Shown: piece after piece, positions 1 through 11,754 of the stretch
How positions within the stretch are numbered: the stretch's first letter is position 1
Layout: each line of letters begins with the position of its first letter
Source: Cristatella mucedo
Lineage: Eukaryota; Bryozoa; Phylactolaemata; Cristatellidae
Assembly (NCBI GenBank): GCA_009760855.2
Contig: WPIO01000003.1
Span: 6,755,501-6,819,500, forward strand
Direction: 5' to 3'
DNA length: 64,000 bases
Notes under the pieces: generated by a model
Told to the model about the DNA's origin: nothing
Seen by the model: the letters and a program-made list of their open reading frames with translations, nothing else
Database searches by the model: none
Program-made: the position numbers and the translations under genes

Positions 1-160
1 GAACATCGCTCCGAATGAACATCGCTCCGAATGAACATCGCTCCGAATGAACATCGCTCCGAATGAACATCGCTCCGAATGAACATCGCTCCGAATGAAC
101 ATCGCTCCGAATGAACATCGCTCCGAATGAACATCGCTCCGAATGAACATCGCTCCGAAT
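1..160. repeat. 16-bp tandem repeat, about 10 copies
   Basis: The unit GAACATCGCTCCGAAT is repeated ten times without visible change. The array begins at the window edge, so its true length is unknown. It ends abruptly at position 160 and is followed by unrelated sequence. Confidence 0.97.
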
Positions 161-1336
161 GCGCCACTCCGAAGGCTCCTCTTGGCATTATTCTCCGCAA
201 TGCCTCTCTCTGATTGGCTTGGTCTTTGGTAAATTCAGACGATCCTATCCTATAGCCACTAGTGAGGTGGATTTTTCGGTTGCATATAACTGAAACGGTT
301 TCATTTCTACACCTCACCAAATTCTGCGACAATTGGACACAGTCCGACGGAGAACGAAGCAGCCCAGCGGGGTTCTGTCAGCCAGCCGACTAGTTACAGA
401 AATTAAATTACTTGGAAAATTGTACGGATTCAGCCCTCGAAGATTTGCACAATTCCCCGTGTAATTGAATCGCTGGAACTAGTTGGCTGGCTGGCAGTAC
501 ACCGCTGGGTTCGAGTGATTGGCTTCGCGCGACTCATGTGCAGAACTCCTAATTTACGGACTACGGAATTTTAAGTCCTTAATGTCGGCCGACTTCACCT
601 TAAAATAAATGGCGACAAAACCAACTTCTTCCTCATGGAAACAACTAAACGGACGACCCGAGTATGTGAGTTTGCGGGTTCAATGTCGGAGCCAGAAGAG
701 GGCAGGGGGCATCAGCCCCTCGAGCGGGGCAACGACCTGGGCCGCTCCCTGTTACCACGCCCGCTGACCATCGCTGACCAACGAGGAAATCGTGCCTTAA
801 TTCCACTCGATGAGCAACCGCCGAATTCTTGTCGAATAAAAAAATATGATTTTGTGCTACAATTTTTCATTAACTGCGGGTCTAGTCCTGCCTACGTGAA
901 AATTGTGCAGGCCTTTACCTCCCCCCCCCGGATGAAAGTCCTGGCTCCGCCACTGTTCGTGCTCGTATTGGAGGCGTCGCGCAGACCGTCGTCAAGAGCG
1001 CGTAATTTCTGCGTCCTCTCGGACGACTTTCAAAAGTTTAATTCATGAGACCACTTTCGTAGCCAGCTGTCATGCGTCGCTCAATCTGGACCGGATGATA
1101 CTTGGAAGAATACTGAGAGGATACCTAGAGGATACTCCGGGGATCCTTAGGGCCGCACTGGCTGCGTAAAACGCATGGTTGTAGACGATATTCCTGACTG
1201 GCTGAGCTCCTGACTTCGGTAACTTAAAATGGCAGCGCGACCGAAAACAAATGTTCAAGTCTCAAACAGCTAGCGCTAAGTACGGCTGATAATCTGGCAT
1301 TAAAATAAATACAGGAAATCAACTCGGTCGTGCGTT
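161..1336. other. No supported gene
   Basis: Open frames here are short and of ordinary composition, with no recognisable domain and no consistent splice structure. I see nothing I would annotate as coding. Confidence 0.6.
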
Positions 1337-1425
1337 CCAGGCGCTACGAAAGGGCTGCAGGGCTCGAGCTCACGACCTCGGTCGTAAAGGCGAGCACCTT
1401 GACCCCCGGATCAGAGCACTGGATG
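1337..1425 (-). mobile_element. tRNA-derived SINE head fragment
   Basis: Read on the minus strand this has the order shared by the other SINE copies: a box A-like GGTCAAGGTGCTCGCC followed by a box B-like GTCGTGAGCTCGAGCCC. The tail is too decayed to assign the copy to SINE-A or SINE-B. Confidence 0.6.
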
Positions 1426-1649
1426 CAAAGCAACATTCCTACTTCTACCAGGACGGCCGGCCACGGCTTATATGAAGCAGAGCTGTGCACCTTTTCAGTC
1501 CTCAAGTTTTGCGAGGAAAATAAACTCGCTCTCTGTCTTTCACTTAAGCCTATTAGCGACGGTGGGCTTTGCTCTCCGGACATTAGAGAGCGGAGCTCAC
1601 TTCCGAGAGCCCTGCGTAACGATGACGTCGTCTCTCTTGCTAACGACAG

Positions 1650-1815
1650 GACGCTTTCTTTTTAGCGGTCCAACGCTGCTATTTAGCTTGCTTTCTATCA
1701 TCCTGGCTAGGCTTAGCTACGCGATAGAAAATCAGTTGGAGATACTATGTGCGCCTAAGGCCGCCTAGGCTTTAAACGTTCTACAGAAAGCTCTCAAGCG
1801 TAACACCCATGTGTA
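1650..1815 (+). mobile_element. LINE-B 3' end fragment
   Basis: The segment near 1755-1812 (GCCGCCTAGGCT followed by AAAGCTCTC and GTAACACCCATGTG) parallels the 3' UTR of the LINE-B copy near 8405-8460. It is diverged and its 5' limit is approximate. Confidence 0.4.
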
Positions 1816-1879
1816 TATGCACTGCATATACACGTATACAGGGCTCTGTAACTGACAATTCATATACCCGTGCATACCT

Positions 1880-1887
<8 letters not shown>

Positions 1888-1934
<47 letters not shown>
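1888..1934. repeat. (CA)n microsatellite
   Basis: A nearly pure CA dinucleotide run followed by an AT run (about 1945-1968). It faces the TG run at 2065-2149, so the two could pair within one strand. Confidence 0.95.
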
Positions 1935-1967
<33 letters not shown>

Positions 1968-2042
1968 GTTATTAATAAAATGGTTGCCCGTTTCTGTCGA
2001 AAGGCCTCTCGAAGCTACGTGCCGCGCCTCGCCGAAGGCGAT

Positions 2043-2053
2043 CCGTTCCGATC

Positions 2054-2151
<98 letters not shown>

Positions 2152-2162
2152 CCGTTCCGATC
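2043..2162. repeat. (AT)n(TG)n microsatellite flanked by an 11-bp direct repeat
   Basis: An AT run passes into about 42 TG units (2065-2149). The block is bounded by the identical 11-mer CCGTTCCGATC at 2043-2053 and 2152-2162, like a target-site duplication around an inserted simple-sequence tract. Confidence 0.9.
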
Positions 2163-2778
2163 CACACACAAAATATACATATATATGTGTGTGTCTATGT
2201 ATGTATGTATGTACGTATGTATGTATATGTGTGTGTATGTACGGGTATATGAAGAGGTGAACAAAGCGTGCACCAGGGAACCATCGCGAGAAAATTCAAT
2301 TTATGAATTAAAAAACTTCTCATCTCAGTCTATAGCAGCACAAAGATTATGCCTTATGCCGTTTCACCGACCGGCTGACGATCGCTAAAACTGACTGTCC
2401 CAGGTCAAGCCCTTCATATTTATCCATTTCACTGAGAGATAATCTCCACATCGTATCAGTATGTAACTAAATAGCAACCATTGCAAGCCTGCTCATCCCT
2501 ATTTCAGTATTCAGTTCACAATTCAATGTTCGATTCAACTTATGAGAGTGCACTGTGTTGCTACACATGTAAACTATTAAATGATCTCACCTGATATTTT
2601 TTAATGACACCCGTCATAGCTGTACCGTACTAGTAGTAATATTAATATCTTAAAGGGCTCGACGTATGCTTGACGTCAGCGACTAGTGTTACCATACTCA
2701 CTCCTATTCAAAATTATATCGATTGCTATGTACATACGATTGCGTACCATGTATATTTATACATATATTGAACATTAT

Positions 2779-2787
2779 AATAGGTTT

Positions 2788-2825
<38 letters not shown>

Positions 2826-2832
2826 ACCTATT
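2779..2832. repeat. AT-rich perfect hairpin
   Basis: The arms AATAGGTTTAT (2779-2789) and ATAAACCTATT (2822-2832) are exact reverse complements. The AT run between them is itself self-complementary, so the whole 54 bp can fold. It could be a small transposon relic or just an expanded AT tract inside a palindrome. Confidence 0.8.
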
Positions 2833-2860
2833 AAAAATTTTTATTGTACGTAAGCGAAAG

Positions 2861-3290
2861 TCATTGCCGATTCGCTAGCCGGTTCTGCCCAACGAGCAGA
2901 GAGCCCGCGAAATATGTAAATTATTAATGAGAGTCAATGCAAGTAGTCTCATAGTTGATACTAAAGTTATATAGTTATATATATATTATAGTTAAATTGA
3001 AAATTAATACAATTTGAAAATACTTTCTTCGTAAACTCTTACTGCTAAAAGGTAATCGCTGCTAGCTTGCCGGTGCTGACCGGTGGGAAGAGAGCCCTCA
3101 CAAAATGCATATACTGTATACATTTGAATGAAAAAATGCACTCTCACGGATGAAATTAAAAAGACTGAGCTGAAAATAAATAAATTACGTTCGTACGTAG
3201 TTTCGTATGTCTCATAAATGTAAGTCATTATTAATTCGCCAGCCGGTATTAGTTAATGGTAAGAGAGCCCGCGTGAATAAAAACAAACTG
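2861..3290. repeat. Decayed tandem repeat, period about 170-190 bp
   Basis: Three diverged units share a core of the form GCTAGCCGGT...CTG...GAGAGCCC, near 2870, 3060 and 3235. Each core is followed by an AT-rich stretch and an ACTCT-type motif. No protein match is apparent. Confidence 0.6.
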
Positions 3291-3752
3291 CAAATAAACT
3301 CTCATTGCTGAAAATTAAATTCATTAGAAAAAGATTAGAAGTGAGAAATAATCACAAATGGAAAATACCAAACTTTGAAAGCAATGAATGCAAAACAAAA
3401 GAGACGACTGTGCGTAAATTATGAGCGTAACTATTACAGACAACAAAGTGAAAAACAAACAACACAGAAAGCCAATCAGCGTCGCCACGCCAAAACCGTA
3501 TGAAAGCGCGATTTTCATCAAATCGACCAACAGCAAGTGACTGAAGAAGAATCTGGGAGCATTGTCCGTCCTTTCAAAGCTCATCAATTTAGCTGCATTT
3601 GAGATGTTTCTCCATAAATGTCTTTCTATATTAAGAGAGCGTTGTCAGATTGTCTGTAAGTAGAGAGGGCTCACCCGCTAGGTCAGCAGCCATTCAGGCC
3701 CTCCTTGCAAAAGCAAAATTGGAGTTTTCGATGCTTTTTCTTTTGCATTGGC

Positions 3753-3756
<4 letters not shown>

Positions 3757-3800
<44 letters not shown>
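3757..3800. repeat. (AT)n microsatellite
   Basis: A pure AT dinucleotide run of about 22 units. Confidence 0.95.
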
Positions 3801-3804
<4 letters not shown>

Positions 3805-4094
3805 ACATAGTATATATATTTATTTATTGTTGGCTGGGACTCAACACATGTGGCAGGCGGATACGGCGTCTTGGAGGCACGAATCTGTGCAATTTCTAAT
3901 GAATATCATAAACTGGATATCCAGAAATGCTCTCTACGGTTATATTCACCCAAAGTGTGACCGTGTACGGAACCGAAGAAGCGTCTTTGTGTCGCTGGAA
4001 ACCTTCTTAAATGACACACGCGCAAAGCGGAGACCTGAATGCTGTTTAAAAAAGACAAACTCAAAATGACTTCCTTGCAAGATTTGTAAGATTC

Positions 4095-4102
<8 letters not shown>

Positions 4103-4157
<55 letters not shown>

Positions 4158-4222
4158 CACACACACACACGCACAACACACACACACATACACACACACA
4201 AACACACACACACACACACATA
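4103..4222. repeat. (AC)n microsatellite
   Basis: A long AC run with occasional ACG, AACAC and TACAC interruptions. Confidence 0.95.
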
Positions 4223-5151
4223 CACATATATATTGATTTCTTTATTTGCATGTATAGGCATATACTAATATATTTATTGCATCGACGGCACCCGACTGCC
4301 TTCATATAAAACGAACAGCTCGCTATCTGGTGGCATGGCACAGTGCATTGAGCTCTGCGAGAGTCGGACTCCAATGAGGGGCGGCTCGCTTGGGCACACA
4401 CCCCCTTTAGCCGACGGTCTATTCGTACGATGGTGAAATCACGAGGGCAGCTAAGTTGAGATCCGCTCGAATGCTGGCGACCCGGGCACCGCCTCGGCTC
4501 GCTCCGATGGGCCCGCGATGGGCCCGCGATGAGCCGCTTCGCGGAGCGCTACGCGCCGGAGCCAGATACCGACGGCGTCCGAACTGCTATTGACTTTATT
4601 GATCGGCGACTATTTCTGGAGCGGGCTGCTAAGGCGACACCGCGTCAGTCAGCGCGGACGTGTCGACTGCAGTCCAGGTTGACACTGGCTTGACTACCGA
4701 TGCTGATCTGTGTATCTTGGGTCTCGGGTGGTGGTCGATATCGTGAACGGTGCATAGTCAAGCTAGTTTCTTGGGCACCAGCTCAGACTAAAAATTCCCA
4801 CACCAGCCTGATTGAAACGCCCCAGGTTCATCATCGGAGGTTTATGCGTGGTGTGTCCGGTAGCGATTGAACGACTGAGTGAAAACTTGTGTGCCGTCGC
4901 GCACCTCTAGCTTGCGTCTGCTCAGGACCTCCATCCAGGACACCTCATCTCTCTCTCGCTCTCTCGAACTGCCTCTCTCTATATCTTATCAATAAGTTTC
5001 TCTTCTCTGTCTAACTATCTTCATCGTCATTTCCTCCAAATTATTCTCCGTCCCCATCCATACCTCCATCCCCGTCTCTATCTCTCATTGTTTCCAGATT
5101 TATAGTTTAGTTTTAGTTTAGCGAGTTTTAGTTTCACTGATCAAATCCTAA

Positions 5152-5310
5152 ATATTAGCTGATTTAACAGCCTCATGTATATAGCGGCAGAGGAACCTTA
5201 ATGGCCATCACCACCTCTTGCGGTGGGCAATGTAGAATCGTCCGCTGCCGGACTCGAACCCACGACCTTGGTCGTTCACAGTGAGCACCTTACCCGTGGG
5301 CCAAGACTCA
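5152..5310 (-). mobile_element. SINE-B, minus strand
   Basis: It begins with the SINE-B tail, AATATTAGCTGATTTAACAG, then a GCGGCAGAGGAACCTTAA block and the CACC...GGTGGGCAAT stem. It ends with the reverse complement of box B (ACTCGAACCCACGACC) and the box A region (GAGCACCTTACC). Copies at 7423, 44125, 56757 (minus) and 19842 (plus) share the same order. Confidence 0.85.
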
Positions 5311-5589
5311 GGGGCACGACCGCACCGGTGTTTAGAAGCACTTCTCAGCTGGCAGGCGGCGCACGCCGTGCTATTGCCATTCATTCGCTTTTTCTTCTAG
5401 AGATCGATCGCTATAGCAATCAGTCTCGAGATCCGAGTCTCGCCAGTAATCAGCCCCGACGAGCCAGTCGAGGAGGTCTCGCGTGGCGAGCTGCGAAAGA
5501 AGCCGTGGCCACGTGGCCACGTGGCCGTGAGGGGGCAGACGTCAATAGTAGCTCCTGGGTCCACTGCTAAGTAGCTAAGTTGCCACGCC

Positions 5590-6275
5590 TGCATCCCTTC
5601 TGTCTGAGCTTCGCTGGCTCCCTATAAAGCATCGAGTCGACTTGACGATTCAGGCTTCCAGGAGTCACTTAAATCACCTACACCCACGTGACTACCTATC
5701 GGACTTCCTCGCTCCTCCAGTCACTAACGCGCTCTTGAACTACCCGGCTTCCTGCCGTCTCACCTTTCCCCTGCCCCCGGCACTAAATTGAAAATCTTTT
5801 GGCGGGCCCGGGGCATTTACTTAGCAAGCACTAAAAATCTGGAACTTGCTACCGGCTTCTGCTGCCGCCACCACCGCCGACTTTGCATCATTTAAGTCTC
5901 AGCTAGAAACGCATCCGCTCCGCTTAGCCTTCCTTCGCTGCGGGCCAATCAGAGTATCTTTTTTCTTGCTTGCTTTGCATGCGTGCTTACCTGTGCACGA
6001 TTCAGTGCATGTCGCCGGCCAGTAATCCTGCTAATCGGGGGCGGGGCCCTGCTGTTTTGTGCGGCGGTTGCGCTTGCTAGTCTAAGCGCGATACTCGTGT
6101 GCTTTCGCGTGCTCGTCTGGGCGGGCACGCGACACCGTGCATTAACTCGTGGTTATTGCTTCTCTTTCGGCGAGCTGTAGAGCGCCTGGACTGAGATTTG
6201 GCTGTCTCGGGACGCCATACAAACAAACTATTGTTATTATTACTATTATTATTACTGCTATTATTATCCGAATGC
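5590..6275 (+). mobile_element. LINE-C 3' region, broken reverse transcriptase C-terminus
   Basis: Translated pieces around 5840-5930 show the usual LINE C-terminal pattern of a WN-type line followed by ASFKSQLETHPLRLAF, with frame breaks. The 3' end AGAGCGCCTGGACTGAGAT is followed by an ATT-rich tail (6230-6265). The copy at 39765-40150 shares both the coding end and the 3' UTR. Confidence 0.6.
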
Positions 6276-7422
6276 GTGCACTTAGCAGCTAAGAACTTCA
6301 GCTGCAAGCCGCGTGGCCGGACGGCGGCTACGAAATACCAGCGGTAGTTATAAGATGGCGCCCTCTGCAGGTGGCAGACCCGTTGGAGCTCGGGAGCTCT
6401 CTCTACCAGTGAGGAAATGGTGGAAATGGCGGCTTTTGACGATCTCGACAACGCGAGCAAAGTCCTGCTTCCTTTGAAAAGCGACGAGAAATCGTCCACG
6501 CTGAGCCACGGCCGCGCCCCTAAAAATTTTCTCATGGCACTGCAGCCGCCTTGAGCCCACGAGAGCAACTTCGTTCTGCTGCGGCCGTCCCCTTCCGGAG
6601 ACAATAGATTCGGTAGTTGAGCATCTACAGATCATCTTCCACTTCAAGCGCCCGGTCCAGCTGCCGCCTTCGCTTGGGAACCGGATGCTTACACTGGGCC
6701 CGGGTAGGTCGTCGTCGTCGGATGAGCACCCCGCCCTAGAATTCGCCGCCGCCGCCGCCGCCGCCGTTGCGTCATCGCGGCGGCGGTCGGGCTCAGGCTT
6801 GGATGTGGCGGCGGGTGCGTGGGAGCGCGCGTGGGCGTGGCCCACGGGCGCGTCCGCCTAGCCCTCTGCCGCCGCCGCCGCAGCTGCTACAAGTGCTCAG
6901 ATGAACGTCTCGGCGTTTCTGACTGGTCATCGTCTCGGAGTGGACTGAAATGATAGACCTGACTGGCCTGACCGACGCTTCGCGGCTGCACGCCCAGGCA
7001 AGGCTGGCTAGCTAGCGGCTGGCAGCCGACGGCGCCGGCGAGCGGGACGCGTTTGGCGGCGGCGTCGCCGCGCGGCGCGACCTGCGCTCCGCGGGGAGCG
7101 CCGAATGGCAGCAGACGTGCGCGCGCAGGCAGACGCCTTCGACTGCCGAGCTGGCTTGGTGAAGGCGTGGCGTCCTACTGCCGCGGCGGCCGCGATCCGT
7201 CTCGTTCGCGAGCCGATCGGCCTAGCGGCGAGAGACTGGCCGCAGCAGCGAGCAGCAGCAGCAGCGAGCAGGCGACAGATGGTAGACGTGCGTCGCTGGC
7301 CGGCGCGGCGCACGCTCGATTACATGCACTAGGGAAGCTCCGCCGGCCGCCGCCGCCGCCGCGGCTGATCCGCTATCCGCTCGGCGGCGCGGTACGGCGG
7401 GCCAAGCGCGGCCCGCCGGCCG
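6276..7422. other. GC-rich sequence, no supported gene
   Basis: CpG-rich DNA with short GCC runs near 6738 and 7342. Several frames are open at once, as expected from base composition, and none shows a recognisable domain. Confidence 0.55.
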
Positions 7423-7590
7423 ATATTAGCTGATTTAGCAGCCTCATTTGCATAGCTTCGGAGGAGCCAAAGCGGCTATCGCCGCCGCTTGCAGTTGGCA
7501 ATAAGGATCGCCCACTTGCCGGATTGGAGCGCGCGACCTCGGTCGTGAAGAGCGAGCACCTTACCTCATGGGCTGGCTATAACGGCTCAC
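7423..7590 (-). mobile_element. SINE-B, minus strand
   Basis: The tail ATATTAGCTGATTTAGCAGC, the GGAGGAGCC block, the CGCCGCTTGCAG...GGCAAT stem and the head GACCTCGGTCGTGAAG with AGCACCTTACC occur in the SINE-B order. Box B is damaged (GGATTGGAGCGCG). Confidence 0.85.
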
Positions 7591-7744
7591 CTCTCTGAAT
7601 CTCGAAGCCAAGAATCGGTCCATCGCCGGCGCTCAACCGTTGAAGCCTTGTCGCCAAGGACGCGTTCTAGAGTACTTCACGCCGGAGACGGGCCTCTTGT
7701 TAGCACATCCGCGCACCCCGAGCGGTTCTCCGGCTCATTGCTTC

Positions 7745-8510
7745 ATCAGTAGACTGCTTCTACAGCTAGCCATCACGTCCGAGCCCTATCCAAGACCAGA
7801 AGCTGTCTCCCACAGTTGCTTGTAAAACATTTAACTAGCTCCTTAGTTCTGTCTCGGCTTGATTATTGTAATTCCTTTTTGGCTGGGCTACCAAAAAAAG
7901 CTATTAGGCCACTGCAGCTGACTATGAATATGGCTGCAAGGCTAGTCTTCAAGTCCCAGAGGTTTGAGCACGTGTCTCCTTTGTTTAAAGAGCTTGGATG
8001 GATGCCGGTTGAGCAACGGATAAAGAGCAAAGTTCTTACGCTGACCCACAAGGCCCGCCACGGCTTGGCTCCTTCGCACCTAGCTGAACTGCTGCATCAG
8101 TTTCAACCTCTTCGCACCCCCAGGTCCTGTATGGACAATAAATTGGCTATTCCATTCCTCCGCTAAAAGACCGTTGGCGACAGAAGCTTTAGCTCTGCAG
8201 GTCCTAGACTGTGGAACTCGCTTCCACAATTCTTACGCAACGACAACTACTCTCCTGCTGCCAACTATGGCTTATCCTTTTCAGCAGTCCTAAGCTGCTA
8301 CTTTCATGCAACTCACTACCTCAACTGCTCCCTGACTCTGCTATGCTTCCCACTTTCTCTTTGTGCGTGAGACGAAGTCTGTTGGATACCGAATGCGTAC
8401 TGAAAGCCGCTTAGGCTGTGATTGTGCTGTACAAAACTCTCCTGTGCAACACCCACGTGGTCTTTATGACTTTGTGGAGTTACAGACGAAGATACATTAC
8501 TTTACACTAC
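7745..8510 (+). mobile_element. LINE-B 3' half with broken reverse transcriptase
   Basis: One frame reads the C-terminal part of a CR1/L2-type reverse transcriptase: SRLDYCNSFLAGLPKK, then MPVEQRIKSKVLTLT. It is interrupted by a TAA at 8164 and resumes in the same frame with VGDRSFSSAGPRLWNSLP. The 3' UTR (from about 8340) carries AAAGCCGCTTAGGCTGTG and ends in a short TTACA-type tail near 8490-8510. The element is 5'-truncated and non-coding. Confidence 0.85.
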
Positions 8511-9179
8511 ATTACATTACATCTTTTTTCTGCGGTCTTCTGAGCGCGCGCGCTCGCCTGACCGACGCCCGGATGCAGCTCCTCTCGCCGCGCGTCGGCC
8601 GAGCGGTTATCCTCTGCGGTACTCACCATTCACTCCCCCCCCCAAAAAAACGGATAATGGAGACAGTTCGCTCTGGCGCCGCCGCGCTAACCTGGAGCGG
8701 CGGCTGGGGGAGGGCCACGAAGTGGATTTCAAAATTAGGCACGAAACACCGCCCCCCCCCCGCCCCCGCTCGCGTTGCCGCGCGCAAGCGACAGTGCCCA
8801 TCTGCCCTTTCTTCCGTCCGCCACGCCGCACGAGGCGCGCGGTTCGCGCCGCGCGTCGGCAGCGGTGCCGACGTTCAAGTCGCGCCCGCCGCGTTAGCGA
8901 GCATCGCCTGCAGCGACCCAAGTCCGCCGCCTCGCGGCGCTGGAGAGAAAATGGCGGCGATTCGCGTCAGCCGCGAGTCGCTAGTCGCCCGTCGTAGTCG
9001 GCCGTAGGCAGAGGAGCCGAAGCGAGAAGATCGAGCAGGAGGAGGAGGAGGAGGAGGAGGAGGAGGAAGAAGAGCGGCGGCGAATCGGGTCGACTGGCTG
9101 CGGCGGCGATCTCTGGCAGCCGTCGCGTCACCGCTGCCGCCTAGCCGACGGCGGGGTGTGGAGTTAGTGGCGCAAGCGG

Positions 9180-9244
<65 letters not shown>

Positions 9245-10807
9245 ATAAAGACGGAGCCCCCGCAGTCAGCGCACGCCGCTCGAAGCTTTCCATCGACTGA
9301 CGGATTATGCAAAGAGCCCTGTGTGCACTGCTACGGTACGCCGCAGCGTCAGTCAGTCCGTCCGTCCTCTCGTAATCGCCCGTCCCCTTCGAGGCCTCGG
9401 CGACTCGACGACGACGAGAGCTGTGTGCGCACCTGGGTAAACATCCGTCTCCCATTCACCGAGCTCGCGCGCGCCCGGCAGGCGCGAGCGCGCGACGGGG
9501 AGGAGCGGCGGAGCGGCTAGAAAGAGGCGGAAAGAATAAGAATCAAAGATTCGAGAGACTCGACATAGTGGCTTTCGATGAAGTGGCGCTACGCCGCCAT
9601 TCTCTCGAGGACTGCGGCGTGCACAGAACAAGCGGCGAGCTCGGGGGATGAGACAAGATCGTGGGATGAGGAGAGGAGATATTTCGGAGCCGGGCAGACT
9701 GCTGCTGGCGTCGCAGCGCTCTGCGCTGCAGCGGCGACTGAGGCCGGACGCCGGCCGATCTCGCATCCGCCTTAGGACACTCGCTTTCGGCGCACCGTCG
9801 CGACGGCCAGCAATACACCGAGCGCCTCGCCGGCGTACACGCGTCGCCGCACTAACGTCGTGTACGACCGCCGAGCGACGCGTCCTCTCCTTCCTGTAGG
9901 CAGCCACTGCCGCCGCCGCCGCCGCCGCCGCTGAGGTGCTTCCAAATGCTACCGCGGTCGACCACCGGCGGAGCGAAATTCTCGAGCAGGCGGCGGCGGC
10001 GGCGGCGGCAGAGACGACAAGCGGTCGCTTGCGCAGGCTCGCACGCGCGCTCCCAGATTCTTGCGAGGCGCTTTATTGAATTGAAAAGGCTACTTTGCCC
10101 TCCGGTTATTCAATTGAGCCGGGCGCGCAGCGGACCCACGCAGGCAGCGCGCCCGGCGATGCGCTACGCCGCGCGCTCCGCGGCGGTTGCGCAGCGCCTC
10201 AGAGCGCCCGAGCCGCAGCTGGCACGCCGCCGAACGGCGGTAGCCCGAGGCACCTCCGTCGCGGGGCGGGCTTGGGGATGGTGATGCTGGGGGGGGGCGG
10301 TGCGCGAATCGGGCGACTCTCACCAAGTCTGCGTAGCGTCGGCGGCTGGAGACAGCTGCTGCCCGGCGAACGCGGCTCGAACGGGCGATCTCTTGTCAGT
10401 CTCAAGTGGATTAGCCAGCCAGAGCTGCAGAGCTGCAGCGACGCAACGCAGCTCTGGTGCATTAGCGGCGGATCAACTTTGACACTGCTGCAAAGCGCCT
10501 GCACGGTCGGCGGCGATTGTGGCACGAACTTTGGTCAAGGTTCTCGGGCCTAAGCCATCCACCCACACCGGATTTCAGTAGCCGCCGCAGCCGCTTTCCG
10601 GCCGAGAGGCTGCGAGCGCTACGCATCGCGTCCGTTGGTCTCCGGCGGGAAGGCGGGCGGGCGGACGCGCGCCGAGGCGGTCGGTTTACACCTCGTGTAC
10701 TGCAGCGGATTTATTTCCTCGCGTCGCTACACTAGTTGGGACAGCTGCACTGTTTTGATCGGCTGAGGGTAAAAGAGAGAAAGAGAGAGAGATAGAGAGA
10801 CAGAGAC

Positions 10808-10860
<53 letters not shown>

Positions 10861-11505
10861 GGAAGAGAGGCAGGGAGAGAGAAAGAGATAGCAGCAGCGC
10901 AGAGTAGGCGATGCGCTGTTGTCTTCAGTCATAAGAGGCTCGCTCATCATATCTGCCCCCCACTCGCCGCGCGATCGTTCGCTATTTGTGGCAGGCTGCC
11001 CGCTGTTGCTCGCCGACGCCGCTTTTGCTGTCTGGCACTGAGTAACGCTGATAGCCACCTTCTGCGCCGCGCCGCGCTCGCCCGCGCGCGAACGCGCAAC
11101 TGCAGCAGGAGCGTCTGTCTAGACGGAGTGACGCTGAGCTTGTCTGGGCTGGGCTTGGCTGGGGAGGGGGCGGCGCGCGAAGAGCACCTCGTGCGCCTTC
11201 GGCGTGCGAATCGTCGCTGCAGCTGATGAGGCGACGATGACTCGCAGTCGTCCACAGGACAGCGGCATTCCGCGGCTGCGGGCAGCGACACGCTCACCGC
11301 TGCCGCTTTTCGAGGAACCATAAACGCGCACGCGAATCGCCGGTCAGTGCGGCCCGCCGCCCGGCGAAGGTCAGCTGCACTTTGCAGGCCGCTCGCCAGA
11401 GATCGCCGCGCGGAGCCAGCTGCGAGCGAAGCGCGAGCCGTGTCCGTCAACGCCAAACAGTCGAAGCGACCGGCGGCGAACCGGCGCGTCGTCTCAGACC
11501 TTTAA
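8511..11505. other. GC-rich low-complexity region without a supported gene
   Basis: Contains a GGA run (about 9031-9066), a GGC run, and an ACAG run (about 10805-10860). Long frames overlap on both strands, and their translations are dominated by Arg, Ala and Pro from composition. No signal peptide, domain or splice series was convincing. Confidence 0.55.
9180..9244. repeat. (CGG)n trinucleotide repeat, about 21 copies
   Basis: An uninterrupted GCG/CGG triplet run. Confidence 0.95.
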
Positions 11506-11721
11506 TGCCGCCGCTGCCGCCGCTGCCGCCGCTGCCGCCGCTGCCGCCGCTGCCGCCGCTGCCGCCGCTGCCGCCGCTGCCGCCGCTGCCGCCGCTGCCG
11601 CCGCTGCCGCCGCTGCCGCCGCTGCCGCCGCTGCCGCCGCTGCCGCCGCTGCCGCCGCTGCCGCCGCTGCCGCCGCTGCCGCCGCTGCCGCCGCTGCCGC
11701 CGCTGCCGCCGCTGCCGCCGC

Positions 11722-11754
<33 letters not shown>

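Larger units (their letters stand above)
3291..5151. other. No supported gene; AT and AC microsatellites
   Basis: Apart from the microsatellites listed separately, this holds only short frames dominated by simple-sequence translation. Around 4920-5110 there is a pyrimidine-rich stretch. Confidence 0.6.

Noticed and set aside
1-160. A CRISPR array
   Set aside because: The repeats are directly adjacent with no spacers, and the DNA is animal.
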